DNA from: an uncultured Oribacterium sp.
Lineage (GTDB): Bacteria; Bacillota; Clostridia; Lachnospirales; Lachnospiraceae
NCBI GenBank assembly: GCA_900770445.1
Contig: CAAGKO010000092.1
Location: 1-19,492, forward strand
Length of the DNA: 19,492 nucleotides
Direction of reading: 5' to 3'
Within the stretch, counting starts at the first letter, position 1. Each line of letters starts with the position of its first letter. Below, piece by piece: positions 8,527 through 16,907 of this stretch. A model generated the notes under the pieces. It saw nothing but the letters and a program-made list of their open reading frames with translations. It did not search any database and was not told the origin of the DNA. Made by a program: the position numbers and the translations under genes.

Positions 8527-8644
8527 ATGCGTTTTCTCCGAAACTTCCGTTATATGTAGTAAGACCGGACGCCGCAGCGCCCGATCAGGACGATTCTTCC
8601 ACCTGCGTATTCTGCTGTCCGATCATCTGTATCCGGATACTTCG

Positions 8645-9103
8645 TCAGCGCTTCTCGCCGAGAAGCCCACGGACCTTTTGCATGATATGCTCCGCATCCT
8701 CACCGTTTTTCGTCGCACACATGATGGTATCATCGCCGGCCAGCGTGCCTACGATTTCTTCGAAGCGGAAGTGATCGAGCGCTGCCGCGACTGCATTCGC
8801 CATGCCGGACATGGTGCGAATCACCAGCAGGTTTCCCGCCGTATCCATGCTCATCAGTGCCTCGCGCACTACGCGGATATACTTATCAGAGTAGGCCTGC
8901 TCCTCCGGCTCCAGCAGCTGATAGTACTGTACGCCGCCCGGTCCCGGGACCTTGCTGAGCTTGAGCTCCTTGATATCACGGGAAACGGTCGCCTGCGTCA
9001 CCTTATAGCCTTCCTGGTTCAGGATATCCGCCAGCTCCTCCTGCGTCGCGATACGCGTGTGCTGCACGAGATCGATGATTTTCTGATGTCTGGATTTCTT
9101 CAT
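8645..9103 (-). CDS. argR: Arginine repressor ArgR/AhrC
   Basis: The 152-aa protein is the standard ArgR length. The N-terminal winged helix (about 1-70) includes ATQEELADILNQEGYKVTQA and TVSRDIKEL, the DNA-recognition region. The C-terminal hexamerisation and arginine-binding domain carries GTLAGDDT (119-126), whose paired aspartates bind L-arginine. It represses arginine synthesis genes and can activate catabolism; no arginine genes are in the window, so its targets are remote. The ATG follows AGAGG at 7 nt. Its position before recN is conserved across Bacilli and Clostridia. A 7-bp hairpin (8650-8666) overlaps its last codons. Confidence 0.96.
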   Translation of the reverse strand: MKKSRHQKIIDLVQHTRIATQEELADILNQEGYKVTQATVSRDIKELKLSKVPGPGGVQYYQLLEPEEQAYSDKYIRVVREALMSMDTAGNLLVIRTMSGMANAVAAALDHFRFEEIVGTLAGDDTIMCATKNGEDAEHIMQKVRGLLGEKR

Positions 9104-9223
9104 TTGCTAACCTCTTCATGGATTCTGCCGTATCTCGGCAACAATCGTATCACCGGTGTTCTCACGTCCTTCGGACACACCCGTGGTTCTGATGTCGGGC
9201 AGCCCGGAGACGCCCACATGCCT

Positions 9224-10039
9224 TCAGTCTTCGTCGTCCATCTTCTCGCGCAGGGTCTCCAGAAAGCTGGACGCGCGGAGCTTCACGAAGGTGGTCATCT
9301 CATTCGCACGCCGCACCTTCACGACGTCGCCCGGCTGCAGACGCACGATCCGCTCGCCGTCGAAGGCCACGATTTCATTTTCCGATTCGATGCGCACCTC
9401 GATATGGCTGGTGTCCGGCAGGATCACCGGCCGGCTGTTCGTCGAGTGGGCACAGATCGGCGTCATGATGATGACACTGGTCTCCGGAGCCGCGATCGGT
9501 CCACCCGCCGACAGATTATAAGCCGTCGAGCCGGTCGGTGTCGCGAAGAGGATGCCATCCGCCGTATAGTGGCTGAGCTCCTCACCGTCACAGAGCACCG
9601 TGAATCGAAGGACACTGATGCCCTCGCAGCGGGAGATCAGGATCTCATTCAGCGCAGTGCCACGGCTGATCACCTCATCATTCCGGCGCACACTGCCGTG
9701 CAGCATAGCGCGTACATCGCGTGTATAGTCATGGGCGAGCAGTCGGTCGAGCGCGCCCGGAATCTGCGATGCCTGCGAGACCTGGGTCAGATACCCCAGG
9801 TGGCCTGCATTGACCCCGAGCAGTGGCGTATCCTGCCCGCGCAGCACACCCGCGAGGCGAAGCATCGTACCATCGCCCCCGATGGAGATGATGGCATCCG
9901 CATCCGTGAAATCATCCCGCGTATACGCACCATACAGCGCCTTCACATGCACCTCCCGCGCCTCGAGGTACTGCCGGATGCTCTCTGCGTAGCGGCAGGA
10001 GTCCGGCTTATTTGCATTTACTACCAGTGTGATATTCAT
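9224..10039 (-). CDS. nadK: NAD kinase
   Basis: The 271-aa protein phosphorylates NAD to NADP in the cytosol. The diagnostic GGDGTMLR begins at residue 54, with Asp56 as the expected catalytic residue. LNE (130-132) and TPTGSTAYNLSAGGP (167-181) form the NAD-binding site. The ATG follows GGGAG with a 10-nt gap. It starts 49 bp after the tlyA stop. In Bacillus subtilis this interval (tlyA-argR) holds no nadK; the arrangement here is seen in clostridial relatives. NADPH is used by the reductoisomerase step after Dxs, which gives a loose metabolic link to the neighbouring isoprenoid genes. Confidence 0.96.
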   Translation of the reverse strand: MNITLVVNANKPDSCRYAESIRQYLEAREVHVKALYGAYTRDDFTDADAIISIGGDGTMLRLAGVLRGQDTPLLGVNAGHLGYLTQVSQASQIPGALDRLLAHDYTRDVRAMLHGSVRRNDEVISRGTALNEILISRCEGISVLRFTVLCDGEELSHYTADGILFATPTGSTAYNLSAGGPIAAPETSVIIMTPICAHSTNSRPVILPDTSHIEVRIESENEIVAFDGERIVRLQPGDVVKVRRANEMTTFVKLRASSFLETLREKMDDED

Positions 10040-10088
10040 GTCTCATCATCTCCCGAAGCACATGGTTTTCTGTAGAGCCGCGCCGCCT

Positions 10089-10910
10089 TCACTTGATGTC
10101 GAGCATCGCGTGGGATGCCTTTACGACCTCCATGGCACGCGCATGCAGCCACTCCAGTGATGGATTTTCGACATCCGGCCGGAGCATCAGCTCCGCGAGG
10201 TACTCGATGTTGCCCTCCGGTCCCTTGATCGGGCTGAAGGTCAGCTCCTTCAGCATGAAGCCGAGGGCATAGGCAGCGGTGATGGTCTTTTCGATGACCT
10301 CGACATGGACCGCCTTATCGCGGACCACGCCCTTCTTGCCGACCTGCTCTCTGCCCGCTTCGAACTGTGGCTTGATGAGGCAGACGACCTGACAGTCCTC
10401 GGCGATCAGGGTCTTCACCACCGGCAGCACGAGCTGCAGGCTGATGAAACTGACATCGATGGACACGAGCCGTGCCTTCTCCCCGATATCCTCCGGCTTC
10501 ACATAGCGGATGTTCGTCTTCTCCATGCAGACCACGCGCGGGTCGTTCCGGAGCTTCCAGTCGAGCTGGCCGTGGCCGACATCGATGGCGAAGACCTTGA
10601 CCGCACCGTTCTGCAGCATGCAGTCGGTGAAGCCGCCGGTGCTGGCACCGATATCGAGGCAGACCTTGCCTTCACAGGAGACGCCGAACTCGCGGATCGC
10701 CTTCTCGAGCTTGAGCCCGCCACGGGAGACGTACGGAAGCACGTTACCGCGAACCTCGATCTCGGATTCGGGATCGAAGGTGGCGCCGGCCTTGTCTTCC
10801 TTCTGGCCATCGACATATACGATGCCGGCCATGATGGTGCGCTTCGCTTTTTCTCTGGATTCTGCCAGTCCTCGGTTGACCAGCAGCACGTCAAGTCGTT
10901 CTTTCTTCAC
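10089..10910 (-). CDS. tlyA: TlyA family rRNA methyltransferase / haemolysin-like protein
   Basis: The 273-aa protein has an N-terminal S4 RNA-binding domain (about 3-60: RLDVLLVNRGLAESREKAK) and an FtsJ/RrmJ-like Rossmann methyltransferase domain with the SAM-binding motif LDIGASTGGF (85-94). In mycobacteria TlyA 2'-O-methylates 16S and 23S rRNA; the historical haemolysin name is kept in annotation, but an rRNA methyltransferase role is more likely. Translation appears to start at GTG (10908-10910), with AAAGAG 6 nt upstream. The gene lies 38 bp after dxs, fitting the conserved dxs-tlyA pair. Confidence 0.95.
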   Translation of the reverse strand: MKKERLDVLLVNRGLAESREKAKRTIMAGIVYVDGQKEDKAGATFDPESEIEVRGNVLPYVSRGGLKLEKAIREFGVSCEGKVCLDIGASTGGFTDCMLQNGAVKVFAIDVGHGQLDWKLRNDPRVVCMEKTNIRYVKPEDIGEKARLVSIDVSFISLQLVLPVVKTLIAEDCQVVCLIKPQFEAGREQVGKKGVVRDKAVHVEVIEKTITAAYALGFMLKELTFSPIKGPEGNIEYLAELMLRPDVENPSLEWLHARAMEVVKASHAMLDIK

Positions 10911-10948
10911 TGATGACTCTTTCCGGGCGGTACTCGCCCATATATCAA

Positions 10949-12832
10949 TTATTTATTGGTAGCAGCATCCGCCGGAATCACGCCCTCCTGACGGAGACGT
11001 TCGATGATCGAGTCGCTGTCGATGCCGAGGTAGGCACGAAGCTTCGTCACGTCGCCGTGCTCCACGTACTTGTCCGGGAGGGTGATCGTCACGACCTTCA
11101 CCTCCGGATGATGCTCATGGATATACGCCTCGACCTGGATGCCGAAGCCACCCTGTTTGACGTTTTCCTCGAGGGTCACGATCACAGAGTGCTTCTCCGC
11201 GAGGCGATCGAGCATGTCCGTGTCGATCGGCTTCACGAAGCGCGCATTCACCAGCGTGAGCTGATGGCCACAGGATGCAGCCTTTTCACGTATGTGCTCC
11301 GCCGTGGAGACCATCGAACCGACGGCCACGAGGGCGATATCGCTGCCCTGATAGAGAAGCTCGGCGCGACCATGCTCGATCGGTGCCGCAAACGTACGGA
11401 GACCCTGGTAGGCCGCACCGCGCGGATAGCGGATGCTGATCGGCAGCGGATACTTCATCGCGAATTCCAGCATCTGCGCGAGCTCATCGGCGTTTTTCGG
11501 TGCCATCACCGTCATGTGCGGGATGTGCGTGAGATAGCTGTAGTCGAAGATTCCCTGGTGCGTCTCCCCGTCGGAGCCCACGAGGCCGGCACGGTCAATG
11601 CAGAACACGACCGGCAGCTTCTGGAGGCAGACGTCATGCACGATCTGGTCGTAGGCACGCTGCAGGAAGCTCGAGTAGACCGCAAACACCGGCTTCAGAC
11701 CGTTGCTGGCCATACCGGCGGCACAGGTCACGGCGTGCTGCTCCGCGATGCCCACATCGAAGAAACGATCCGGGAATTCCTTCGCGAAAGCACTGAGTCC
11801 GGTACCATCCGGCATCGCGGCGGTGATGCCGACGATTTTTTTATTCTCGCGGGCGAGGCGACACAGCGTCTTCGAGAAGACGGAGGTGTAGCTCTCCTTC
11901 GAGGACGAGCGTGCCTTTCCGGTTTTCTGATCAAACGGAGCCACCCCGTGATAGTGCGCCGGATTCTTCTCTGCCGGTGCATAGCCCTTGCCCTTCGTCG
12001 TGAGTACATGCACGAGCACGGCATGGTCGATCTTCTTCGCCTCCTCGATGGTCCGCTCCACCTCACGGATGTTGTGACCATCGATCGGCCCGAGGTAGGT
12101 GATGCCCATATCCTCGAACAGCATACCCGGGATCAGGAGCTGCTTCAGCGAGTTCTTCGCCCGCTGCACCCGCTTTACGAGCTGTGGTCCGACCCCCGGT
12201 ACGCGCATCAGCGTACTGCCGACGTCGATCTTCAGCTGATTATAGCCACGGTTCGAGCGTAGTCCGTTCAGGTACTTCGACATACCGCCGACGTTTCTGG
12301 AGATCGACATCTTGTTGTCGTTCAGCACGATGATGAAGTTTTTCTTCATCTGGGCGGCGTTATTGAGTCCCTCATACGCGAGGCCGCCGGTCAGTGCGCC
12401 ATCACCGATGACGGACACGACCGTATAGTGCTCGCCCTTGATATCGCGGGCCGCAGCGATGCCGAGCCCGGCGGAAATCGAGGTGGAGCTGTGGCCCGTA
12501 CCGAAGCAGTCAAACGAACTCTCCGCCCGCTTCGGGAAGCCGCTCATCCCATGATACTGACGGAGTCCGTCGAAATTATCCTTGCGTCCGGACAGGATCT
12601 TATGGGTGTACGCCTGATGGCCGACATCCCACACAATCTTATCCTTCGGCAGATCGAGGGCCAGATACAGCCCGATGGTCAGCTCCACTACCCCGAGATT
12701 CGAGGCGAGGTGACCTCCGTACTCGGAGGTTTTCTCTATGATAAATTGTCTGATTTCGGACGCGAGTTTCTCAAGCTGCCGATCACTCAGCTTCTTCAGA
12801 TCCTCCGGTCCATGTATATCATCCAGTAGCAT
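10949..12832 (-). CDS. dxs: 1-deoxy-D-xylulose-5-phosphate synthase
   Basis: The 627-aa enzyme condenses pyruvate and glyceraldehyde 3-phosphate to DXP, the first step of the MEP isoprenoid pathway, using thiamine diphosphate and Mg2+. Visible motifs are DVGHQAYTHKIL (69-80), GTGHSSTSISAG (111-122), the ThDP-binding GDGALTGG (143-150), EQHAVTCAAGMA with its catalytic glutamate, and DRAGLVGSDGETHQG in the pyrimidine domain. Its full length agrees with the family. The ribosome binding site is weak (AAGAGAAGA), and a 17-codon ORF with a GGAG site overlaps the start, so translational coupling is possible. It lies 110 bp after ispA. Its cofactor need links it loosely to the TPP-controlled thiT gene in the window. 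Confidence 0.98.
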   Translation of the reverse strand: MLLDDIHGPEDLKKLSDRQLEKLASEIRQFIIEKTSEYGGHLASNLGVVELTIGLYLALDLPKDKIVWDVGHQAYTHKILSGRKDNFDGLRQYHGMSGFPKRAESSFDCFGTGHSSTSISAGLGIAAARDIKGEHYTVVSVIGDGALTGGLAYEGLNNAAQMKKNFIIVLNDNKMSISRNVGGMSKYLNGLRSNRGYNQLKIDVGSTLMRVPGVGPQLVKRVQRAKNSLKQLLIPGMLFEDMGITYLGPIDGHNIREVERTIEEAKKIDHAVLVHVLTTKGKGYAPAEKNPAHYHGVAPFDQKTGKARSSSKESYTSVFSKTLCRLARENKKIVGITAAMPDGTGLSAFAKEFPDRFFDVGIAEQHAVTCAAGMASNGLKPVFAVYSSFLQRAYDQIVHDVCLQKLPVVFCIDRAGLVGSDGETHQGIFDYSYLTHIPHMTVMAPKNADELAQMLEFAMKYPLPISIRYPRGAAYQGLRTFAAPIEHGRAELLYQGSDIALVAVGSMVSTAEHIREKAASCGHQLTLVNARFVKPIDTDMLDRLAEKHSVIVTLEENVKQGGFGIQVEAYIHEHHPEVKVVTITLPDKYVEHGDVTKLRAYLGIDSDSIIERLRQEGVIPADAATNK

Positions 12833-12942
12833 ATTCTTCTCTTATAACGGATGTCGCTTCGCACATATTCATGTCTCCACGTTCCGATTGATCGTCACGG
12901 GCGAACAGCTGCAGCGTCCGCCTGTGAACGAAGATCTCCTTT

Positions 12943-13926
12943 TTACTTTTTTCGATGAATCAGCTCTTCGGTGAGTGCGATGAGGAACTGACGGGCGTCT
13001 TCATCGACCTCTGAAAGGCCCTTCAGCCCCTCGATGGCTTCCTCGGATAGACGCTGCACCTCGGCCTGCGCCGCCTCGCGTCCATGAATCGACACCCAGG
13101 TCGTCTTATGATTCTCCTCATCAGAGTGGATCGGTTTTCCAAGCACCGCCTGTGTGCTCGTCTCATCGAGGATATCATCCTCGATCTGGAAGGCCACGCC
13201 GATGCTGCGGGCGATGCGTTCGAGCTGCCGAAGCTCCATCTGCGATGCGTTTCCGAGAACCGCACCCATCATCATGGACGCCTCCAGCAGCGCCCCAGTC
13301 TTCAGCTCATAGATAAACTGAAGCTGCGGCTCACTGAGCGGCTTTCCGGTCATCTCGACGTCGACCGTCTGGCCGCCGAGCATGCCATCGACACCGGACT
13401 TTCCGGCGAGGATAGCGGTCGCCTTCAGTACAGCGTTCGCAAATTTCGAGGATTCATCCGGGCTGTCCACACCGCCGGTTACGGCTGCACGGGAAAGCTG
13501 ACGGAGATACACCTCCGTCACCCGCTGGAAGGCATAGAGGGAGAGTGCATCTCCCGCAAGGGTGCCCATATCCTCGCCGAACTTATACCAGGTGGATTCC
13601 TGCCCGCGGCGGTACTGGTCCCCGTCCATGCACGGAAGGTCATCATGGCAGAGCGAGAAGGTATGAATCATCTCGATCGCACCCATGAAGGCCTCGACGA
13701 TCGGCTTCATAAAGCGGTCCCAGCCTGCGCCCTTCCGGTCCTTATAGAGCGCATAGCACTTCTGCACGAGGATCGGACGGATCCTCTTCCCGCCGGCGGC
13801 CACAGAATACTGCATCGCCTCCAGTACGGTCTTCTGCTGTCCCTCCACCTTCGGAAGCTGCGCGAGGACGATCGCGTCGACCTCAACGACTGTAGTTTTC
13901 AGTTCAAGAGAGAAATCCTTCATCAT
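12943..13926 (-). CDS. ispA: Polyprenyl (farnesyl) diphosphate synthase
   Basis: The 327-aa isoprenyl synthase carries GGKRIRPIL (45-53), the first aspartate-rich motif HDDLPCMDGDQYRRG (from His94) in the DDx4D form of bacterial farnesyl synthases, LAGDALS, and the second motif QIEDDILD. The aromatic Phe90, five residues before the first Asp, and the two-residue insertion in the motif fit a C15 product. The gene overlaps xseB by 23 bp, so translation is probably coupled; ATGs at 13926 and 13923 are both possible, behind AAAGGTG. The variant GDQYRRGQESTW departs from the common DDLRRGKPT but keeps the Arg-Arg. Confidence 0.95.
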   Translation of the reverse strand: MMKDFSLELKTTVVEVDAIVLAQLPKVEGQQKTVLEAMQYSVAAGGKRIRPILVQKCYALYKDRKGAGWDRFMKPIVEAFMGAIEMIHTFSLCHDDLPCMDGDQYRRGQESTWYKFGEDMGTLAGDALSLYAFQRVTEVYLRQLSRAAVTGGVDSPDESSKFANAVLKATAILAGKSGVDGMLGGQTVDVEMTGKPLSEPQLQFIYELKTGALLEASMMMGAVLGNASQMELRQLERIARSIGVAFQIEDDILDETSTQAVLGKPIHSDEENHKTTWVSIHGREAAQAEVQRLSEEAIEGLKGLSEVDEDARQFLIALTEELIHRKK

Positions 13927-14146
13927 CCAACACCTTTACCTGTTTTTCTATTCGATCGATACTATCATTTGCACTCCGGAGAAGCGTCACGCCCTTCTGA
14001 TACATATCGAAGGTCTTCTCGAGACTCTCCTCACTGTTCATCTTCTCGATAAGCTCGTCGAGCTCTGCAAACACCTCCTGGAGAGGCTTCTGTTCCTTTT
14101 CTTTTTCTTTTTCTGCGGCAGCTGCCGCACTCTTCTTCACTGGCAT
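13904..14146 (-). CDS. xseB: Exonuclease VII small subunit
   Basis: This 80-aa protein has the XseB pattern of two amphipathic helices: LQEVFAELDELIEKMNSE, then SLEKTFDMYQKGVTLLRSAN and an RIEKQVKVL tail. It binds in several copies to XseA to form the single-strand-specific exonuclease. An Ala/Lys-Glu rich N-terminal stretch (about residues 4-19, including KEKEKE) precedes the domain and is longer than in short homologues. The ATG follows AAAGGATCGTT. It overlaps ispA and lies 140 bp after xseA. Confidence 0.92.
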   Translation of the reverse strand: MPVKKSAAAAAEKEKEKEQKPLQEVFAELDELIEKMNSEESLEKTFDMYQKGVTLLRSANDSIDRIEKQVKVLDDEGFLS

Positions 14147-14286
14147 AACGATCCTTTCCGGATTCTGTCCGTCTGAAGCGGGACCATGTACGTGGCCCCC
14201 GGTGTATCTGTTCTATAAAGCGGATGTTCATCCAGAGGATGCTCCACCTGTTTATCGGTCTGTGTCGGAAGCCAATGTTTCCGAAT

Positions 14287-15687
14287 TCACATCGTCGTGG
14301 TGATCTGCTCGACCCGGCTCCGGAAGCTTCCGTCCTGAAGCTGCGTCGTGATCAGATCACCGACCGCGAGCTTCCCGACCGAGTCCACGCGATGCCCCTC
14401 GTCATCCTGCACATAGCCGTAGCCACTGCTCAGCTTTCGAAGCGGACTCACGGCCTCGAGCTTTTCGGTTCGGAGCGCGAGGCCATGGCGGGCGCGGTCC
14501 AGTGTCTGCGCCATCCGCATTGGCATCCCATCGTAGCGATGGAGCTGCTCCTTCGTAGCATGCAATCGCTGAAGCATCCGCTCCCGGAGGCCGCTGTAGT
14601 TCTGCATACGGTCCTTCGCCTGCTGGATATGTGCCTGCATCTCTGTGCGTAATTCGTCGAAGCTGCGCGCACGGTCCTTCGCATCCTGCAGTTTCTCCCG
14701 CATCGCATCACGGAGCTGCGTCTCATACTGAAGGCTACGCTTCTGGTACTCTTTCAGGATGCTCGCCGGACTCAGCTGATTGAGTCGAAGCTTCTGCATC
14801 GCGAGCCGCTGGCGCTCATCCTGGATGCGTTCGTTCATCACACTGTCGAGGGTCGCACGGTAGCTTCCCAGCTCCTCCATCAGCTTCTGATAATCGAAGA
14901 CCGCCAGCTCCGCGCCCGCACTCGGGGTCGGCGCGCGGAGATCCGCGACATAATCCGCGATGGTCGTATCCGTTTCATGACCGACCGCGCTGATGATCGG
15001 GGTATCCGCTTCGAAGATCGCCCGTGCCACAGGTTCTTCGTTAAACGCCCACAGATCCTCGATGGATCCGCCGCCACGTCCGACGATCAGCACGTCGAGG
15101 CCCAGCTGATCCAGTGTCCGGATGCCGTGCACGATGGACTGAACCGCACCCTCGCCCTGCACCAGTGCCGGGTAGAGGACGATGTCCACATAGGGATTCC
15201 GTCGCTTAGAGATCTGGACGATATCGCGGACGGCCGCACCGGTTTTTGCGGTCACGACACCGATGCGCTGTGCATACTTCGGGATGGGCTTCTTATACAT
15301 CGGATCGAAAAGGCCCATCTCCTCGAGCTCCTTTTTCAGCTGCTCGAAACGGACATAGAGATCTCCGATGCCATCCGCCATGAAGCGCTTCGCGTAGATC
15401 TGATAGCTGCCGCCACGCTCATAGACGCCGACACTACCCGTGCAGAGCACGCGCATGCCATTCTCCAATTTAAACGGAAGCCCCGCACGGTCACCGGCAA
15501 ACATGATACCGGAGATCTGCGAAGCTGCGTCTTTCAGTGTAAAGTAAATATGCCCGGTCGGGTGGTATTTCAGATTTGAAATCTCACCCTGGATCGAGAT
15601 ATTTTTCAGTGCGAAATCCGATGAAAACATGTTTGCGATATATCGGTTCACCTGGGACACGGTATATGCACGACTGTCTTTATTCAT
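14287..15687 (-). CDS. xseA: Exonuclease VII large subunit
   Basis: The 466-aa catalytic subunit of exonuclease VII degrades single-stranded DNA from either end. An N-terminal OB fold (about 1-100: VSQVNRYIANMF, GEISNLKYHPTGHIYFTLKD) binds DNA. The nuclease core has Asp155 in AAVRDI, GRGGGSIEDLWAFN (203-216) and GHETDTTIADYVADLRA (from 236). A long coiled-coil region (about 265-410) mediates XseB binding, and a short beta tail ends the protein. The ATG has AAGGA 6 nt upstream. It starts 18 bp after the nusB stop; folD, which separates the two genes in Bacillus subtilis, is absent. Confidence 0.97.
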   Translation of the reverse strand: MNKDSRAYTVSQVNRYIANMFSSDFALKNISIQGEISNLKYHPTGHIYFTLKDAASQISGIMFAGDRAGLPFKLENGMRVLCTGSVGVYERGGSYQIYAKRFMADGIGDLYVRFEQLKKELEEMGLFDPMYKKPIPKYAQRIGVVTAKTGAAVRDIVQISKRRNPYVDIVLYPALVQGEGAVQSIVHGIRTLDQLGLDVLIVGRGGGSIEDLWAFNEEPVARAIFEADTPIISAVGHETDTTIADYVADLRAPTPSAGAELAVFDYQKLMEELGSYRATLDSVMNERIQDERQRLAMQKLRLNQLSPASILKEYQKRSLQYETQLRDAMREKLQDAKDRARSFDELRTEMQAHIQQAKDRMQNYSGLRERMLQRLHATKEQLHRYDGMPMRMAQTLDRARHGLALRTEKLEAVSPLRKLSSGYGYVQDDEGHRVDSVGKLAVGDLITTQLQDGSFRSRVEQITTTM

Positions 15688-15705
15688 AGGAATCCTTCAT
15701 CCTTA

Positions 15706-16248
15706 TTATTTGTTACGGTTGACGATGATCTGAACACCCTTACCGCCGGTCTTCTTCTCCGTGAGCTCACCCTGCTGCTTGCGAGGTGCCTTCGCGGTTC
15801 TCGTCGATACGCGGTCGCTGTTCACGAGACGTGCGAGGACGCCGTTTACGAAGGATCCGGACTCATCGCCGCCGTACTTCTTCGCGAGTTCAACCGCCTC
15901 GTTGATGGCTACCTTATCCGGGATCGTCTCATCATACTCGATCTCATAAAGTGCGAGACGGATCGCCGTGAGGTCGGTCTTCGTCATACGATCGGTCTTC
16001 CAGCCCTCGGCTGCAGAATCGATACGCGTATCCAGCTCCGGGAGCTTCGCGGTGATCTTCTCCACCTCGGCCTCCAGACGCTGCTGGTCCTCCTCGCTCA
16101 GATTCTCGATGTGCACGACGCCATCGCCATCCTCGTAATCCGGGGATTCGAAATAGCGTGCGAGCTGCTCCGGAATCTCCTGACCAGGATAGAACTGTGT
16201 GCAGAACAGGAGCTTAAACTTATGATCTCTTTCTTCTCGTTTATTCAT
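15706..16248 (-). CDS. nusB: Transcription antitermination factor NusB
   Basis: The 180-aa protein binds boxA RNA with NusE/S10 in rRNA antitermination. The all-helical fold is recognisable from the N-terminal KREERDHKFKLLFC (arginine-rich RNA-binding helix) and from RMTKTDLTAIRLALYEIEY and KVAINEAVELAKKYG followed by SFVNGVLARL (to about 141). A roughly 40-residue basic, Lys/Arg-rich tail extends beyond the usual end and looks disordered. The ribosome binding site (AGGTAAGAAAGTC) is modest. It lies 143 bp after the asp23 gene, as in the conserved yqhY-nusB order. Confidence 0.95.
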   Translation of the reverse strand: MNKREERDHKFKLLFCTQFYPGQEIPEQLARYFESPDYEDGDGVVHIENLSEEDQQRLEAEVEKITAKLPELDTRIDSAAEGWKTDRMTKTDLTAIRLALYEIEYDETIPDKVAINEAVELAKKYGGDESGSFVNGVLARLVNSDRVSTRTAKAPRKQQGELTEKKTGGKGVQIIVNRNK

Positions 16249-16391
16249 GACTTTCTTACCTATACTCTATTTCAGTTTCATGTTTCGTCCGTGGCACCGG
16301 CACATGGCGTGCGTACAAATCATCGCCATGCTGCTATCGTCTACCGTCGGCACATCCGTCCAGTCATCGTCTTTCAACGGCGGCAGGATGC

Positions 16392-16778
16392 TCACTCGTT
16401 CTCAGCATTGACCACACCGGCGATGCGGATGTTGACATCCAGCACACGGAGACCGGTCATGGATTCGATGGCCGAAGCGACCTTATCCTGCACGTTTCTC
16501 GAAACATCCGGGATGGAATAGCCGTACTTCACGTTCAGGCTCAGCTTCACGGAAACGTGGTCATCCTCGATGCTGATGCTTACGCCCTTCGCGAGGTCGC
16601 GGATGCCCATTCTGGAGATGATCTCACCGGACCAGCCGCCATACATAGAATCGACACCCTTCACCTCGGTTGCTGCGATGCCTGCGATGATCGCCACGAC
16701 CTCATCCGCGATGACGATCTGACCATGCTCATCCTTCTCATATACAACATGTGTTGCTCTCTCTTCATTCTGTTCCAT
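16392..16778 (-). CDS. Asp23/YloU (YqhY-like) family protein
   Basis: The start is placed at ATG 16778, which has a strong CGGAGGT site 5 nt upstream, rather than at the upstream in-frame start at 16802. This gives 128 aa. The Asp23 (DUF322) domain covers most of it: GQIVIADEVVAIIAGIAATE, then VKGVDSMYGGW, VSVKLSLNVKYGYSIPDVSR and VRVLD-type C-terminal strands (LRVLDVNIRI). In Bacillus subtilis the equivalent yqhY gene also precedes nusB and is linked to control of acetyl-CoA carboxylase; other family members act in cell-envelope homeostasis. The exact role here is not proven. It is probably the first gene of the long cluster. Confidence 0.93.
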   Translation of the reverse strand: MEQNEERATHVVYEKDEHGQIVIADEVVAIIAGIAATEVKGVDSMYGGWSGEIISRMGIRDLAKGVSISIEDDHVSVKLSLNVKYGYSIPDVSRNVQDKVASAIESMTGLRVLDVNIRIAGVVNAENE

Positions 16779-16841
16779 ATAGAACCTCCGTATGTACTGC
16801 ACCCGGGCATAATCCGAGAATTTAGACTAAACTATGGGAAC

Positions 16842-16870
16842 ATGATAGCACAAAACATGCATAAAACCAA
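16842..16870 (-). promoter_or_regulatory. Putative promoter of the asp23-nusB-...-recN cluster
   Basis: On the minus strand TTGGTT (16865-16870) and TATCAT (16842-16847) are 17 bp apart, about 65 bp before the asp23 start. The -10 box is good (5/6) and the -35 weak (3/6). A palindrome (16857-16892) overlaps the -35 box and spacer. Confidence 0.4.
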
Positions 16871-16892
16871 TGTGAAAACAGATTTTATGCAT
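16857..16892. repeat. Inverted repeat overlapping the asp23 promoter
   Basis: ATGCATAAAA (16857-16866) and TTTTATGCAT (16883-16892) are perfect 10-bp arms around a 16-nt centre. The pair covers the -35 region of the putative asp23 promoter. It could be an operator for a dimeric regulator or an RNA hairpin end; the sequence does not decide. Confidence 0.55.
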
Positions 16893-16907
16893 CGCCCAGA
16901 CGCCCCC

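Noticed and set aside
8629..8666. GTATCCGGATAC palindrome and GCTTCTC/GAGAAGC hairpin at the argR end
   Set aside because: Both are short and one is inside coding sequence; no U-tract and no link to a known operator such as an ARG box.
12520..12830. Plus-strand ORF opposite the dxs start
   Set aside because: It is a shadow of dxs with no start signal of its own.
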